From Emticicia oligotrophica DSM 17448 (GTDB lineage: Bacteria > Bacteroidota > Bacteroidia > Cytophagales > Spirosomataceae): a DNA stretch of 64,000 nt. Within the stretch, counting starts at the first letter, position 1. The number at the start of each line of letters is the position of its first letter. The notes beneath the pieces were generated by a model. The model saw nothing but the letters and a program-made list of their open reading frames with translations, ran no database searches and was not told where the DNA came from. Below are positions 1-7,895 of this stretch, in pieces. The stretch spans positions 1,488,001-1,552,000 of the forward strand of contig NC_018748.1 in NCBI RefSeq assembly GCF_000263195.1, written 5' to 3'. The translations under genes were made by a program, and so were the position numbers.

Positions 1-620
1 TTATCACCTATCGAAAGTACTGAATTCATATCGTGCGTAATTACTACCGTCGTTATATTAAACTCATCTGTAATTTCTTTAATTAACTCATCTATTTTGA
101 TTGAAGTTAAAGGGTCAAGACCCGAATTGGGTTCATCACAAAATAAGTATTTAGGATTCATTACAATTGCACGAGCAATACCTACACGCTTTTTCATTCC
201 TCCCGAAATCTCCGAAGGCATTCTGCCACCTGTTCCTTCCAAACCTACTCTTTGTAAACAAAACTCCACACGGTCTTTTTTCTCGCCTGCTCCCATATTT
301 GTGAGCATATCTAGCGGAAACTGAATATTTTCGTGAACGGTCTTTGAATCAAATAATGCACCGCCTTGAAAAAGCACCCCCATTTCTCGGCGAATATCTT
401 TTTTATCCTCTTCATCGCCTATATAGAAATCTCTTCCATCGTATAAAGTACTGCCCGACTCCGGACGAACCAAATCGAGCATACATTTCAAAAGTACACT
501 TTTTCCTGTTCCGCTGGCCCCAATGACTAAGCTGGTTTCACCTTTTTTAAACTCCCCACTCACATTATCTAAAACCACTCGACCATTGAAAGCTTTCGAT
601 ATATTTTTTATTTCAATCAT
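1..620 (-). CDS. mlaF: MlaF/Ttg2A-like ABC transporter ATPase (3' end cut by window)
   Basis: ATP-binding subunit of an Mla-type ABC system that moves phospholipids between the membranes of the envelope. 206 complete codons are visible from the ATG at 620; the C-terminus lies outside the window. The translation has a Walker A motif GASGTGKS (about residues 34-41), a Q-loop (FQGG, about 85), the signature SGGMKKR (about 139-145), Walker B LFCDEPNSGLDP (about 159-170) and the switch His in TTVVITHD (about 196). The SGGMK signature and the LFCDEPNSGLDP wording are typical of MlaF/Ttg2A rather than of drug exporters. The permease gene mlaE is directly upstream on the same strand (83 bp gap), which supports the assignment. 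An MCE-domain partner is probably just outside the window. Confidence 0.92.
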   Translation of the reverse strand, partial: MIEIKNISKAFNGRVVLDNVSGEFKKGETSLVIGASGTGKSVLLKCMLDLVRPESGSTLYDGRDFYIGDEEDKKDIRREMGVLFQGGALFDSKTVHENIQFPLDMLTNMGAGEKKDRVEFCLQRVGLEGTGGRMPSEISGGMKKRVGIARAIVMNPKYLFCDEPNSGLDPLTSIKIDELIKEITDEFNITTVVITHDMNSVLSIGD

Positions 621-634
621 TTGAAAAATAATCT

Positions 635-669
635 AAAATGAAAAATGGATAATGAAGAATGAAAAAACA
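635..669. repeat. Heptanucleotide repeat tract between mlaF and mlaE
   Basis: Five consecutive 7-nt units can be read: AAAATGA, AAAATGG, ATAATGA, AGAATGA, AAAAACA. The tract fills part of the 83-bp gap between the two transporter genes. It is one of several period-7 tracts in this window and resembles the short tandem heptamer repeats seen between genes in some bacteria. No function can be read from it. Confidence 0.55.
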
Positions 670-703
670 TTCGCAGTTTAATCATTCGTTCAAGCGGTAG
701 CTA

Positions 704-1435
704 TTAAGTCAATAACTCCGCCAATAAATAATCGGCAATCAATACAGCAATACAACTATTGGTTACAGCCGATGTACTCGACTGCCCAACCTCTAATGCT
801 CCGCCACGAGTATTATACCCTTGAAATGCCGAAATTGTTGAAATCAAAAACCCAAAAACAACGGCCTTAATGATAGAAATAAATACATTGAATGGTAAAA
901 ATGAATATCGGATTCCGTAAATATAATCTTCTGGCGTAATGATTCCTGTCAGTGTTCCAGCAATATATCCACCCAAAATACCTAAGAATCCAGAGATAAT
1001 AGCCAATAATGGGAAAGTAAAAACCGCAGCTAATAATTTAGGCAAAACCAAATAAGAGGCCGAATTGATACCCATTACTTCAAGAGCATCTATTTGCTCA
1101 GTAATTTTCATTGTACCTAATTCTCCCGCAATATTCGAGCCCACTTTTCCTGCTAAAACCACGCACATAAAGGTCGATGATAATTCGAGCAAGGTCATAT
1201 CTCTTACGATATTACTTACCACGTAAATCGGTATCACTGGGCTAACTAAGTTAGCTCGGGTTTGCACACAAACTACCGCTCCAATAAACACCGCCACAAT
1301 AGCCACGATAAATACTGAGCTGATACCAATATTTATACATTCGTCTATAAATCTTTCCCAATAAACCTTAAACGATTCTCTCCGAGTGAATAACCTTCCC
1401 AGAAATATTAAATATCTTCCTGTAACTGATAACAT
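704..1435 (-). CDS. mlaE: MlaE-type ABC lipid transporter permease (DUF140)
   Basis: Integral membrane permease of the Mla/Ttg2 retrograde phospholipid transport system, partner of the ATPase at 1-620. The 243-residue length is normal for the family. Several hydrophobic segments are visible (about residues 35-60, 90-115, 130-165, 180-205 and 220-240). The family hallmark around residues 107-122 (GTMKITEQIDALEVMG), which contacts the ATPase, is intact, as is the following conserved stretch SYLVLPKLLA. It is the first gene of the visible minus-strand pair; a TAnnTTTG box lies about 30 bp upstream of its start. It faces away from the SDR gene, so the two share a short divergent promoter region. 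Confidence 0.92.
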   Translation of the reverse strand: MLSVTGRYLIFLGRLFTRRESFKVYWERFIDECINIGISSVFIVAIVAVFIGAVVCVQTRANLVSPVIPIYVVSNIVRDMTLLELSSTFMCVVLAGKVGSNIAGELGTMKITEQIDALEVMGINSASYLVLPKLLAAVFTFPLLAIISGFLGILGGYIAGTLTGIITPEDYIYGIRYSFLPFNVFISIIKAVVFGFLISTISAFQGYNTRGGALEVGQSSTSAVTNSCIAVLIADYLLAELLT

Positions 1436-1464
1436 GGTTTTTGCCTAAATTTTAACGATATTTG

Positions 1465-1472
1465 CAAAGATA
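1465..1472 (-). promoter_or_regulatory. Candidate -7 box for mlaE (TATCTTTG)
   Basis: On the minus strand this reads TATCTTTG, an exact match to the Bacteroidota -7 consensus TAnnTTTG, about 30 nt upstream of the mlaE ATG. It sits in a near-palindrome centred on TTTGCAAA, so a mirrored plus-strand box (GATATTTG) for the divergent SDR gene overlaps it. No clear -33 TTTG was assigned. Inferred from the consensus only. Confidence 0.45.
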
Positions 1473-1555
1473 ACGATTTGTTTAGGGTTCATAGTTCTAT
1501 TCACAAAGGTTTTTCTGAGAAATCAGCAAGCCTATTCATCAGATTTCTTCAATCA

Positions 1556-2263
1556 ATGAGCAGAAAATTAGCAGTAATTTCGGGTGGCACACGAGGAATT
1601 GGGCGAGCAATTGCCGAAGAATTTGCTAAAAATAATTTTGATATAGTAATTTCGGCCCGTAATGAAGCCGATTTGGCCGAAGCCAAACAAAACATTGAGC
1701 AAACCTACGGTGTCAAATGTTTTACCCAAAAGGCCGACTTATCGAATAAAGAACAAGCCATTGCTTTTGCCGAATTTGTCAAATCACTAAATCAACCCAT
1801 TGGAATGCTCACCAATAATGCTGGTACTTTTATTCCAGGAAATGTTCATGAAGAAGCCGATGGTGTATTAGAACAACTCATCGAAACCAATCTTTACAGT
1901 GCCTATCACCTTACTCGTGGGTTGATTCCAACCATGATAACTCAAAAAAGTGGTCATATTTTTAATATCTGTTCAGTCGCCAGTCTAAAAGCTTATCCAA
2001 ATGGCGGTTCGTATAGTATTTCAAAGTTCGCTTTATTTGGCTTTAGTAAAGTTTTACGAGAAGAGATGAAAAATTTCGGCATAAAAGTTACTTCAATTAT
2101 GCCCGGAGCAGTTTATACAGATAGTTGGGCAGGTGCAGGAATTCCAGAAGAAAGATTCATGACTGTTTCTGATGTTGCTGAAACTATCTGGAGTGCATAC
2201 AGTTTATCGAAAAATGCTGTCATAGAAGATATTGTTTTGCGTCCGCAAGAAGGTGACATATAA
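1556..2263 (+). CDS. Short-chain dehydrogenase/reductase (SDR), substrate unknown
   Basis: Classical SDR fold oxidoreductase of 235 residues. The cofactor loop SGGTRGIG is at residues 9-16, NNAG at 87-90, and the catalytic set is Ser140/Ser143, Tyr153 and Lys157 (YSISK). The reading frame is open from 1478, but the extra 26 residues are unlike SDR N-termini, while MSRKLAVISGGTRG at 1556 fits the family, so the later ATG was chosen. Members with this N-terminus are often annotated 3-ketoacyl-ACP reductase or sepiapterin-reductase-like; the sequence does not decide. It is transcribed alone, divergently from mlaE. Confidence 0.85.
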   Translation: MSRKLAVISGGTRGIGRAIAEEFAKNNFDIVISARNEADLAEAKQNIEQTYGVKCFTQKADLSNKEQAIAFAEFVKSLNQPIGMLTNNAGTFIPGNVHEEADGVLEQLIETNLYSAYHLTRGLIPTMITQKSGHIFNICSVASLKAYPNGGSYSISKFALFGFSKVLREEMKNFGIKVTSIMPGAVYTDSWAGAGIPEERFMTVSDVAETIWSAYSLSKNAVIEDIVLRPQEGDI

Positions 2264-2327
2264 TTCTTAATTTTGTACCTTTAAAAGGAAAAGAAAATTT
2301 TATTCTTAATTTTTTTTAAAAAACATT

Positions 2328-2335
2328 TATATTTG
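2328..2335 (+). promoter_or_regulatory. Candidate -7 box for the ROK kinase gene (TATATTTG)
   Basis: TATATTTG matches TAnnTTTG exactly and ends 29 nt before the ATG at 2365. No convincing -33 TTTG element was found in the A/T-rich stretch upstream, so the call rests on the -7 box alone. Confidence 0.4.
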
Positions 2336-2364
2336 ACCTTTAAATACTTTATAATTTACGCTAA

Positions 2365-3276
2365 ATGGCAACCGAATACTTAGGAATTGATGTGGGCGGT
2401 ACTAACGTCAAAATGGGCATTGTAGAAGCTCAAACTGGTAAAATATCAAATTTTTATAGCCACGATACTGCAAGTTGGCGTAAATCAGGGCATTTTGTTG
2501 AACGCTTGGGCGATGCTATTGCCATTCAATTGGCTGAGAATAAAGACGTTGAAAAATGCGGAATCGGTGTTCCAGGTCTTATTTCTCGTGACCGTACAAC
2601 CTTAATCGAAATCACGGCAATCCCAGAAATAGATGGTACGCCAATTATTCCATATTTGAAAGAACGTTTCCCTAAATGTGATTTCTTCTTAGAAAATGAT
2701 GCCAATGCAGCAGCTTTGGGTGAATACTATTTCGGCGAAGATGAGGAAATTCCTGAAGATTATATCATGGTTACGCTCGGAACTGGTGTTGGTGGAGCAG
2801 CTATCATCGACAAACAGGTGTTTAAAGGCGGTGGCGGAAATGCCATGGAGCCAGGCCACGTACCCTCAAAAAATGGAAAAGTTTTAGAGAGAAATATCGG
2901 CAAAAACGAATTGCTCGACCTTGCCAACAAAATGAGACAAACCTACACAGGAAAAACACAACTTCCTGCTGATGGCACAATCTCAACAACAGGTTTGGTA
3001 GCGGCAGCGGCAGAAGGAGATGAACTTGCCCTACAAGTTTTCAGCGAAGTAGGCGAAATGTTAGGTAACGCATTGGTTGCAATGATTCGTATTCTTGATA
3101 TTACTACAATTTTAGTTGGTGGTGGGCTTTCGGCTTCATTCGATTATATCATGCCAGCAATCAATAAGCAATTGCAATATTGGCTTACACCTTATTACCT
3201 AAAAACGCTCGTTATCAAGAAAGCTACATTAGGCAATGATGCGGGTCTATTGGGTGCAGCAAGCTTGTGTTTCTAA
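2365..3276 (+). CDS. ROK family sugar kinase (glucokinase-like) without the zinc motif
   Basis: Cytoplasmic ROK-family kinase, 303 residues, probably phosphorylating glucose or an amino sugar. The ATP-binding loop GIDVGGTNVK is at residues 7-16, the catalytic Asp is in LENDANAAALG (about 111), and the second phosphate loop is TLGTGVGGA (about 138-146). Most ROK proteins continue after the E-x-GH motif with a CxCGxxGCxE zinc cluster. Here EPGHVPSKNGKVLE is followed directly by a helix, with none of the zinc cysteines. This could mean a zinc-independent glucokinase-like branch. The gene is transcribed alone and ends at a strong intrinsic terminator. Specificity is not decided by the sequence. 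Confidence 0.82.
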   Translation: MATEYLGIDVGGTNVKMGIVEAQTGKISNFYSHDTASWRKSGHFVERLGDAIAIQLAENKDVEKCGIGVPGLISRDRTTLIEITAIPEIDGTPIIPYLKERFPKCDFFLENDANAAALGEYYFGEDEEIPEDYIMVTLGTGVGGAAIIDKQVFKGGGGNAMEPGHVPSKNGKVLERNIGKNELLDLANKMRQTYTGKTQLPADGTISTTGLVAAAAEGDELALQVFSEVGEMLGNALVAMIRILDITTILVGGGLSASFDYIMPAINKQLQYWLTPYYLKTLVIKKATLGNDAGLLGAASLCF

Positions 3277-3304
3277 GATAGAATATCTATATTTCAGCAA
3301 AAAA

Positions 3305-3339
3305 GGTTGATTATCAATATTGATAATCAACCTTTTTTT
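3305..3339 (+). terminator. Intrinsic terminator after the ROK kinase gene
   Basis: Near-perfect palindrome (left arm GGTTGATTATCAAT, right arm ATTGATAATCAACC) followed by seven T residues, starting 29 nt after the kinase stop codon. Confidence 0.85.
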
Positions 3340-3364
3340 ATAAATTCAACCAAAACCTTAAACT

Positions 3365-3961
3365 ATGGAACTCTCTCACGCTATTTCAGATGCGGTGCTT
3401 ACACTCACAGGCATATTCGTATTTTTTCAATATCTACAAAAACTCGAATTCAATACATGTTTATTGTGGGAAGCCTTTATTCTCTCGGTCACGGCTGCGG
3501 CATTTTTCGGAGTCATCCGATTCTTAGGTTTTCAACCTGCACGCAGTATTTCAGAGTTTTTTCAGCATTTGGCCGGAACAACCGGAGGAATAAGTTTAGT
3601 AACTGCCTCGTTCTTAATAGTTCAAAGAAAGCATGCCAATAAAAATCTGACTTACTTAGTTTTAGCCATTGGCTTCATTGCCTTCGGAGTAGTACAGCTA
3701 ACAGGCAATCAGAAAGTTTTACAGACTATTTCTATGATTGCCATTCCTGCAGTTTTATTAATTGGTATTTGGGGAATTATAAAAAAACAAACTTCGGTTG
3801 GTTCTTGGCTGATTTTAGGCGTACTAGCTCTTATTTTAGCTACTTATAATAAAAGTTTTATGCCTAATAATATACTCGACCCAACTGATGTTTACCACTA
3901 TTTATTAGCCATTGGAGTATTTTGTTTTGGTCGAGCTGCTCGTCATCATCAACTTAATTAG
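3365..3961 (+). CDS. Multi-pass membrane protein of unknown function
   Basis: 198-residue protein with about six to seven predicted membrane helices spread over its length (roughly residues 8-24, 34-53, 68-88, 98-114, 120-139, 147-163 and 176-190) and a short basic tail (GRAARHH). No catalytic motif or signal peptide is visible. It resembles small uncharacterised membrane protein families of Bacteroidota (possibly DUF6962-like, not verified). Two strong hairpins isolate the gene from its neighbours on both sides, so it is probably monocistronic. No function is proposed. Confidence 0.7.
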   Translation: MELSHAISDAVLTLTGIFVFFQYLQKLEFNTCLLWEAFILSVTAAAFFGVIRFLGFQPARSISEFFQHLAGTTGGISLVTASFLIVQRKHANKNLTYLVLAIGFIAFGVVQLTGNQKVLQTISMIAIPAVLLIGIWGIIKKQTSVGSWLILGVLALILATYNKSFMPNNILDPTDVYHYLLAIGVFCFGRAARHHQLN

Positions 3962-3968
3962 GTATCAA

Positions 3969-4009
3969 GCAAAACAGGCTTAGATTTTAAAAATCTAAGC
4001 CTGTTTTGC
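3969..4009. terminator. Bidirectional terminator hairpin between convergent genes
   Basis: Perfect 19-bp inverted repeat (left arm GCAAAACAGGCTTAGATTT) with a 3-nt loop, placed between the plus-strand membrane-protein gene and the minus-strand gatC. A/T-rich arm ends would give U-tracts in both directions. Confidence 0.75.
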
Positions 4010-4028
4010 AAAGTCTGAATTTACCAGC

Positions 4029-4316
4029 TTATTCTATTACCTTCGGAACTCTGAAGTATTCTCCATCTTGACTTGGGGCATTTTTCAAACCCTTTTCTCT
4101 CGAAAGTGCATTCACCCCCACATCATCTCTAAACACATTCACCTCTTCGCTCATGTGTGTAAGTGGCACTACATCAGTGGTATCCAATTCTTTCAATTGA
4201 TCCATCCAATTCAAGATTTTTGATAAATCATCAACCATCTTTACTTCCTCTTGCTCACTGAGTTCCAAACGAGCCAAATGAGCGATATTTTGTACAGTTT
4301 TTTGGTTTATTTTCAT
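4029..4316 (-). CDS. gatC: Aspartyl/glutamyl-tRNA amidotransferase subunit C
   Basis: 95-residue small subunit of the GatCAB amidotransferase, which converts misacylated Glu-tRNA(Gln) and Asp-tRNA(Asn) to their amidated forms. The N-terminal pattern TVQNIAHLARLELSEQE, the middle LNWMDQLKELDTTDVVPLTHM and the C-terminal region ending YFRVPKVIE are all characteristic, and the length is normal. gatA and gatB are not adjacent, which is common in Bacteroidota. Confidence 0.95.
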   Translation of the reverse strand: MKINQKTVQNIAHLARLELSEQEEVKMVDDLSKILNWMDQLKELDTTDVVPLTHMSEEVNVFRDDVGVNALSREKGLKNAPSQDGEYFRVPKVIE

Positions 4317-4395
4317 ATAAATTAGTCAACGCTCATAATTAGGCGTTGATAGTTTTTGCAAAGTTAAAATCTATTTTCTTACTAAAAATTTATGT

Positions 4396-5124
4396 TCAAT
4401 CAGCTTTATATTTATTCAATGTTGGTTGAATCACATCATACACTTGCTTTTTCAATGTATCCATATCAGCTTTTGTCATACCTGTTGTTTCAATAGGTTT
4501 GTGCACGATTACTCTCAATTTATGCCATTTTATTAAAACATCAGGCATCATTTTATAATTATCGAGTAATGAAATGGGCACAATTGGCACTTGGTTTTCA
4601 ATGGCCATCGAAAATGCTCCATCTTTGAATGGCTGAACCATTTCGGGAAAATTGGTTGAGTGAATTCCTCCTTCTGGAAAAATCATAATGCTTCTTCCTG
4701 CTTTCAAAGCTTTTATCGAACGTGTAAGGGCTTTTATTCTGCTGTCCTTGGCGGCTCTATCTACTTGAATATGAAGCTTAGTAAACATATAGCCAAATAA
4801 GGGCACTTTCTTCACCGAACTCTTTCCCATAAATGCAAAGTAGTTTTTTACAACCACACCCATCATCGCAATATCAATATAGCTGAAATGGTTGGCACAA
4901 AACACATACGCACGCTTAGGGTCGAGCGCAACTTCATAGCTCACTTTCACGGGTTGGCCTATCATGAAAAAGAAAATTTTTCCCCAAATTCTATTACAAT
5001 AATGAGCAATGGGTTTCCAATTTTCCTTCTGTAATGCCACATAGACTATTGGATACAAAAGCAAAAATACGACTAAAAACCAAAACGCACACCAAATTGT
5101 ATATATCCAAGAAAAAATCTTCAT
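4396..5124 (-). CDS. plsC: 1-acyl-sn-glycerol-3-phosphate acyltransferase (PlsC family)
   Basis: Membrane-associated acyltransferase of 242 residues that adds the second acyl chain to lysophosphatidic acid. The N-terminal hydrophobic segment (about residues 8-30) is followed by the NHxxxxD catalytic motif NHFSYID (His79, Asp84) and the substrate-binding motif FPEGGIHS (about 149-156), then VPIVPISLL. All blocks of the LPLAT family are present in order. It is an isolated minus-strand gene, 79 bp from gatC, and may be co-transcribed with it. plsY (44506-45108) encodes the enzyme for the preceding step. Confidence 0.9.
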   Translation of the reverse strand: MKIFSWIYTIWCAFWFLVVFLLLYPIVYVALQKENWKPIAHYCNRIWGKIFFFMIGQPVKVSYEVALDPKRAYVFCANHFSYIDIAMMGVVVKNYFAFMGKSSVKKVPLFGYMFTKLHIQVDRAAKDSRIKALTRSIKALKAGRSIMIFPEGGIHSTNFPEMVQPFKDGAFSMAIENQVPIVPISLLDNYKMMPDVLIKWHKLRVIVHKPIETTGMTKADMDTLKKQVYDVIQPTLNKYKAD

Positions 5125-5194
5125 ATCGTTACAGTAATTCCTACTTAGGAACTTCTTTCTTTTAAATCTAAAAATCTATTACCTATCTTACAAA

Positions 5195-5225
5195 GCGTCG
5201 GCAAGGTTTAAAACCTTGCCGACGC
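5195..5225. repeat. Perfect intergenic palindrome
   Basis: Perfect inverted repeat with 15-bp arms (GCGTCGGCAAGGTTT) and a single-base centre, between two minus-strand genes (terC-like upstream, plsC downstream). It may end the upstream transcript or be a dispersed palindrome; the adjacent T content is weak for a classical terminator. Confidence 0.6.
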
Positions 5226-5250
5226 TAAGAGACTATTTTTAACTTATCAA

Positions 5251-6006
5251 TTATTTTATTTCATCGTGTAAATCAACTGGCTTTGAATTTTTACGCATTT
5301 TAATGTTAAGACTCTCAACAAGGAACGCAAATGCCATTGAGAAGTAAATGTATCCTTTCGGAACGTGTACCTTGAATGCTTCAGCTACTAACAATGTACC
5401 AATCATTACCAAGAATGATAAGGCTAACATTTTCACCGTTGGGTGGCGTTCGACGAATTCACCAACTTTACCAGCAAAGAATAACATGGCAATGGTAGAA
5501 AGAACTACCGAAACTGCCATAACTATGATATTATTAGTCATACCGATAGCAGTAATGATTGAGTCGATTGAAAAAACAATATTGATAACTGCAATATCCA
5601 TAATGGCTTTAGAAAGATTTGAGGCCTTTTTACTTCCACTGATATTTTCTTCGTGCCCCTCTAGTTTTTGGTGGATTTCAGAAGTTGACTTATACAATAA
5701 GAACAAACCCCCTATCAGTAAGATGATGTCCTTTCCACTAAATCCTAAATCTATAGGCAAACCCAAATCTTTTAGATTAAATAAGTCGGTTTGAAGACCT
5801 AGAATCCAACCCAAGACAAATAATAAGCCGATACGAATGGCCATGGCCATCATCAAGCCTATATTTCGGGCTTTTTGTTGTTCTTGCTTTGGAAGTTTCG
5901 AAGAAATAATCGAAACGAAAATAATATTGTCAACCCCGAGTACTATTTCTAAAAGAGTTAAGGTAAAAATACTCGTCAAAGCAGCGGTTGTAAAAATTTG
6001 TTCCAT
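5251..6006 (-). CDS. TerC family integral membrane protein
   Basis: 251-residue membrane protein of the TerC family, members of which have been linked to metal (Mn) export and tellurium resistance. The N-terminal helix carries the family motif LEIVLGVDNIIFVSI (about residues 19-33), and the second half repeats it as INIVFSIDSIITAIGM (about 141-156); acidic residues inside these helices are typical. About seven membrane segments are visible. It is transcribed alone from a 356-bp intergenic region shared with uxaB. The specific substrate is not shown by the sequence. Confidence 0.88.
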   Translation of the reverse strand: MEQIFTTAALTSIFTLTLLEIVLGVDNIIFVSIISSKLPKQEQQKARNIGLMMAMAIRIGLLFVLGWILGLQTDLFNLKDLGLPIDLGFSGKDIILLIGGLFLLYKSTSEIHQKLEGHEENISGSKKASNLSKAIMDIAVINIVFSIDSIITAIGMTNNIIVMAVSVVLSTIAMLFFAGKVGEFVERHPTVKMLALSFLVMIGTLLVAEAFKVHVPKGYIYFSMAFAFLVESLNIKMRKNSKPVDLHDEIK

Positions 6007-6362
6007 TTTGAGGTTTAGTTTTATTAGTTTATGAGGCGAAATTAGACTTTTTCGTCATTTCGACAAAATTCAATCATGATAAACGGAAAATTTCAAGCGG
6101 TTCTTCCTTGTGATTTCTTGATGAAATTCTAAATAACCTTTATTTTCCACTGTTCAAATTACTAAATGTGAATAGCCAAACTATTCAATTTTATAATTTT
6201 TATTTAATAATTATATCTATCTAAACCTTTCTTGTATGATTATGCCGAAAGATTCAATAAAATCACAAAATAGTATTATAATTTAACTGAATTTTAGTTG
6301 ATGAAACTTAATAAAGTATCTACTTTTGTTATATTCAAATATTTTATATTTTTTGACTTTTA
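6007..6362. other. Divergent intergenic region between terC-like gene and uxaB
   Basis: The only stretch longer than 300 bases without any gene or gene remnant. It is very A/T-rich and holds no open frame of note and no RNA gene that could be recognised. It carries a good promoter candidate for uxaB (6298-6328) and a weaker minus-strand -7 candidate TAATTTCG near 6038-6045 for the terC-like gene. Operator palindromes for a uronate regulator were looked for and none was convincing. Confidence 0.6.
6298..6328 (+). promoter_or_regulatory. Candidate promoter of uxaB
   Basis: TACTTTTG at 6321-6328 matches TAnnTTTG exactly; a TTG at 6298-6300 lies 20 bp upstream, the usual spacing for the Bacteroidota -33 element. 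The predicted start would give a leader of roughly 28 nt before the ATG at 6363. Confidence 0.5.
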
Positions 6363-7829
6363 ATGAAACTCTCTAAAGAATTACTGACGGATAGTACAAC
6401 CCTCCAACTACCTGAAAAAGTCTTACAGTTCGGAACAGGCGTTTTACTTCGTGGGCTTTGCGATTACTTCATAGATAAAGCTAATAAGCAAGGTATTTTC
6501 AATGGCCGAATTGTTGTTGTAAAATCAACGGACTCAGGCGGTGCCGATGCGTTTGCTGAGCAAGATAATCTCTACACAATTTGTGTAAGAGGTATCGACC
6601 AAGGCGTACCAACCGAAGAAAATATCATAAGCTCTGCTATTAGTCGAGTTCTTTCTGCTCAGTCTCAATGGAACGAAATCCTTGAAACTGCTCAAGACCC
6701 TAATATTAAAGTAGTTATTTCAAATACTACTGAAGTTGGTCTTCAGTATGTAGAGGAGAGTATCCGTCAATCGCCACCAAGTTCATTTCCGGCCAAACTT
6801 ACTGCATGGCTTTATGAGCGTTTTCAAGAAAAACAAGGTGGTGTAGTAATCATACCTACTGAGCTGATTGTTGGAAATGGAGATATTTTGAAGGATTTAG
6901 TGCTGAAAATTGCAGCATTTAACCAATTACCAAGTAATTTTATTGAGTGGATTAAAGCAGAAAATACATTCTGTAATTCTTTAGTTGATAGAATCGTTCC
7001 GGGTAAACCAAAAGGCGATGCTTTAGCCGAACTTCAAACTAAATTAGGCTATGAAGACGAGCTTTTAGCTGTTGCCGAAACATACAGACTTTGGGCAATT
7101 CAGGGTGATGAGAAAGTAAAAGAAGTACTATCTTTTTCGAAAGTCGATGATGGTGTAAAAATCGCTAATAATATTGAGCAATTCCGCGAACTAAAGCTTC
7201 GTATGCTTAATGGCACGCACACACTTTTGTGTGGCATGGCCTATCTTTCTGGTTTCCAAACAGTAAAAGAGGCTTTGACAGACGAAACCGTTGAAAAGTT
7301 TGTTACAAATTTAATGATGTCTGAGATTGCTCCAGCAATTCCTTATGCCATTGAGCCAAAAGTGGCACAACGATACGGCCGTGATGTTTTAGACAGATTC
7401 AGAAATCCGTATCTCGACCACCAATGGATTAGCATTACATTGCAATATACTATGAAAATGCAAATGCGTAATATTCCATTATTACTTAATTATTATAAGG
7501 AGTTTAATACCGTCCCTCAATATTTCACTCGTGGATTTGCTGCTTATCTTTTATTTATGAAAGCCGTGAAGGAAGAAAATGGCAAATACTTTGGACAAAA
7601 AGAAGGCGAACTTTATCCGATTCAATGTGATTCGGCAAAATATTTTTATGAAGTATGGCAAAATCATAAACCAGCCGAAGTTGTAGATGCTGTATTGGGC
7701 AATGAACAACTTTGGGGTTCTGACTTACGCAAACTCAAAGGTTTTGCAGAAAACGTAACGACACACCTCTCAAACATGCTTGTGATTGGTGTTCGTGAAG
7801 TGGCTGCAGCCTTGAACGTTTACGCATAG
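6363..7829 (+). CDS. uxaB: Tagaturonate reductase (altronate oxidoreductase)
   Basis: Cytoplasmic NADH-dependent enzyme that reduces D-tagaturonate to D-altronate in galacturonate breakdown. The 488-residue length is typical of UxaB. The N-terminal Rossmann region starts with LQFGTGVLLRGLCDYFIDKAN (within residues 21-42), and the polyol-dehydrogenase core has ELKLRMLNGTHTLL (about 279-292), where the catalytic Lys/Asn/His of the mannitol dehydrogenase family sit. It converges on the eda-kdgK-uxuA operon, which processes the downstream intermediates. UxaA and UxaC are not in the window. UxuB (fructuronate reductase) is the nearest alternative, but the N-terminus and length favour UxaB. Confidence 0.85.
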   Translation: MKLSKELLTDSTTLQLPEKVLQFGTGVLLRGLCDYFIDKANKQGIFNGRIVVVKSTDSGGADAFAEQDNLYTICVRGIDQGVPTEENIISSAISRVLSAQSQWNEILETAQDPNIKVVISNTTEVGLQYVEESIRQSPPSSFPAKLTAWLYERFQEKQGGVVIIPTELIVGNGDILKDLVLKIAAFNQLPSNFIEWIKAENTFCNSLVDRIVPGKPKGDALAELQTKLGYEDELLAVAETYRLWAIQGDEKVKEVLSFSKVDDGVKIANNIEQFRELKLRMLNGTHTLLCGMAYLSGFQTVKEALTDETVEKFVTNLMMSEIAPAIPYAIEPKVAQRYGRDVLDRFRNPYLDHQWISITLQYTMKMQMRNIPLLLNYYKEFNTVPQYFTRGFAAYLLFMKAVKEENGKYFGQKEGELYPIQCDSAKYFYEVWQNHKPAEVVDAVLGNEQLWGSDLRKLKGFAENVTTHLSNMLVIGVREVAAALNVYA

Positions 7830-7831
7830 TC

Positions 7832-7884
7832 GTAACACAATTCTCCGAATTGTGTATATGTTACAATTCGGAGAATTGTGTTAC
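7832..7884. terminator. Long hairpin between convergent uxaB and eda
   Basis: A 22-bp perfect inverted repeat (left arm 7832-7853, right arm 7863-7884, 9-nt loop) lies between the uxaB stop and the eda stop. Each arm is itself nearly palindromic (CACAATTC..GAATTGTG). The left arm recurs exactly at 50122-50143, so this is also a dispersed repeat. Its position suits a bidirectional terminator, although T-tracts are weak. Confidence 0.6.
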
Positions 7885-7895
7885 AATAAGTAATA

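Noticed and set aside
1478-1555. N-terminal extension of the SDR gene
   Set aside because: The 26 extra residues do not look like an SDR start; the ATG at 1556 fits the family.
3307-3642. Plus-strand open frame of 111 codons over the terminator and the start of the membrane-protein gene
   Set aside because: It begins inside a strong terminator hairpin, overlaps the better frame starting at 3365 and has no protein-like pattern.
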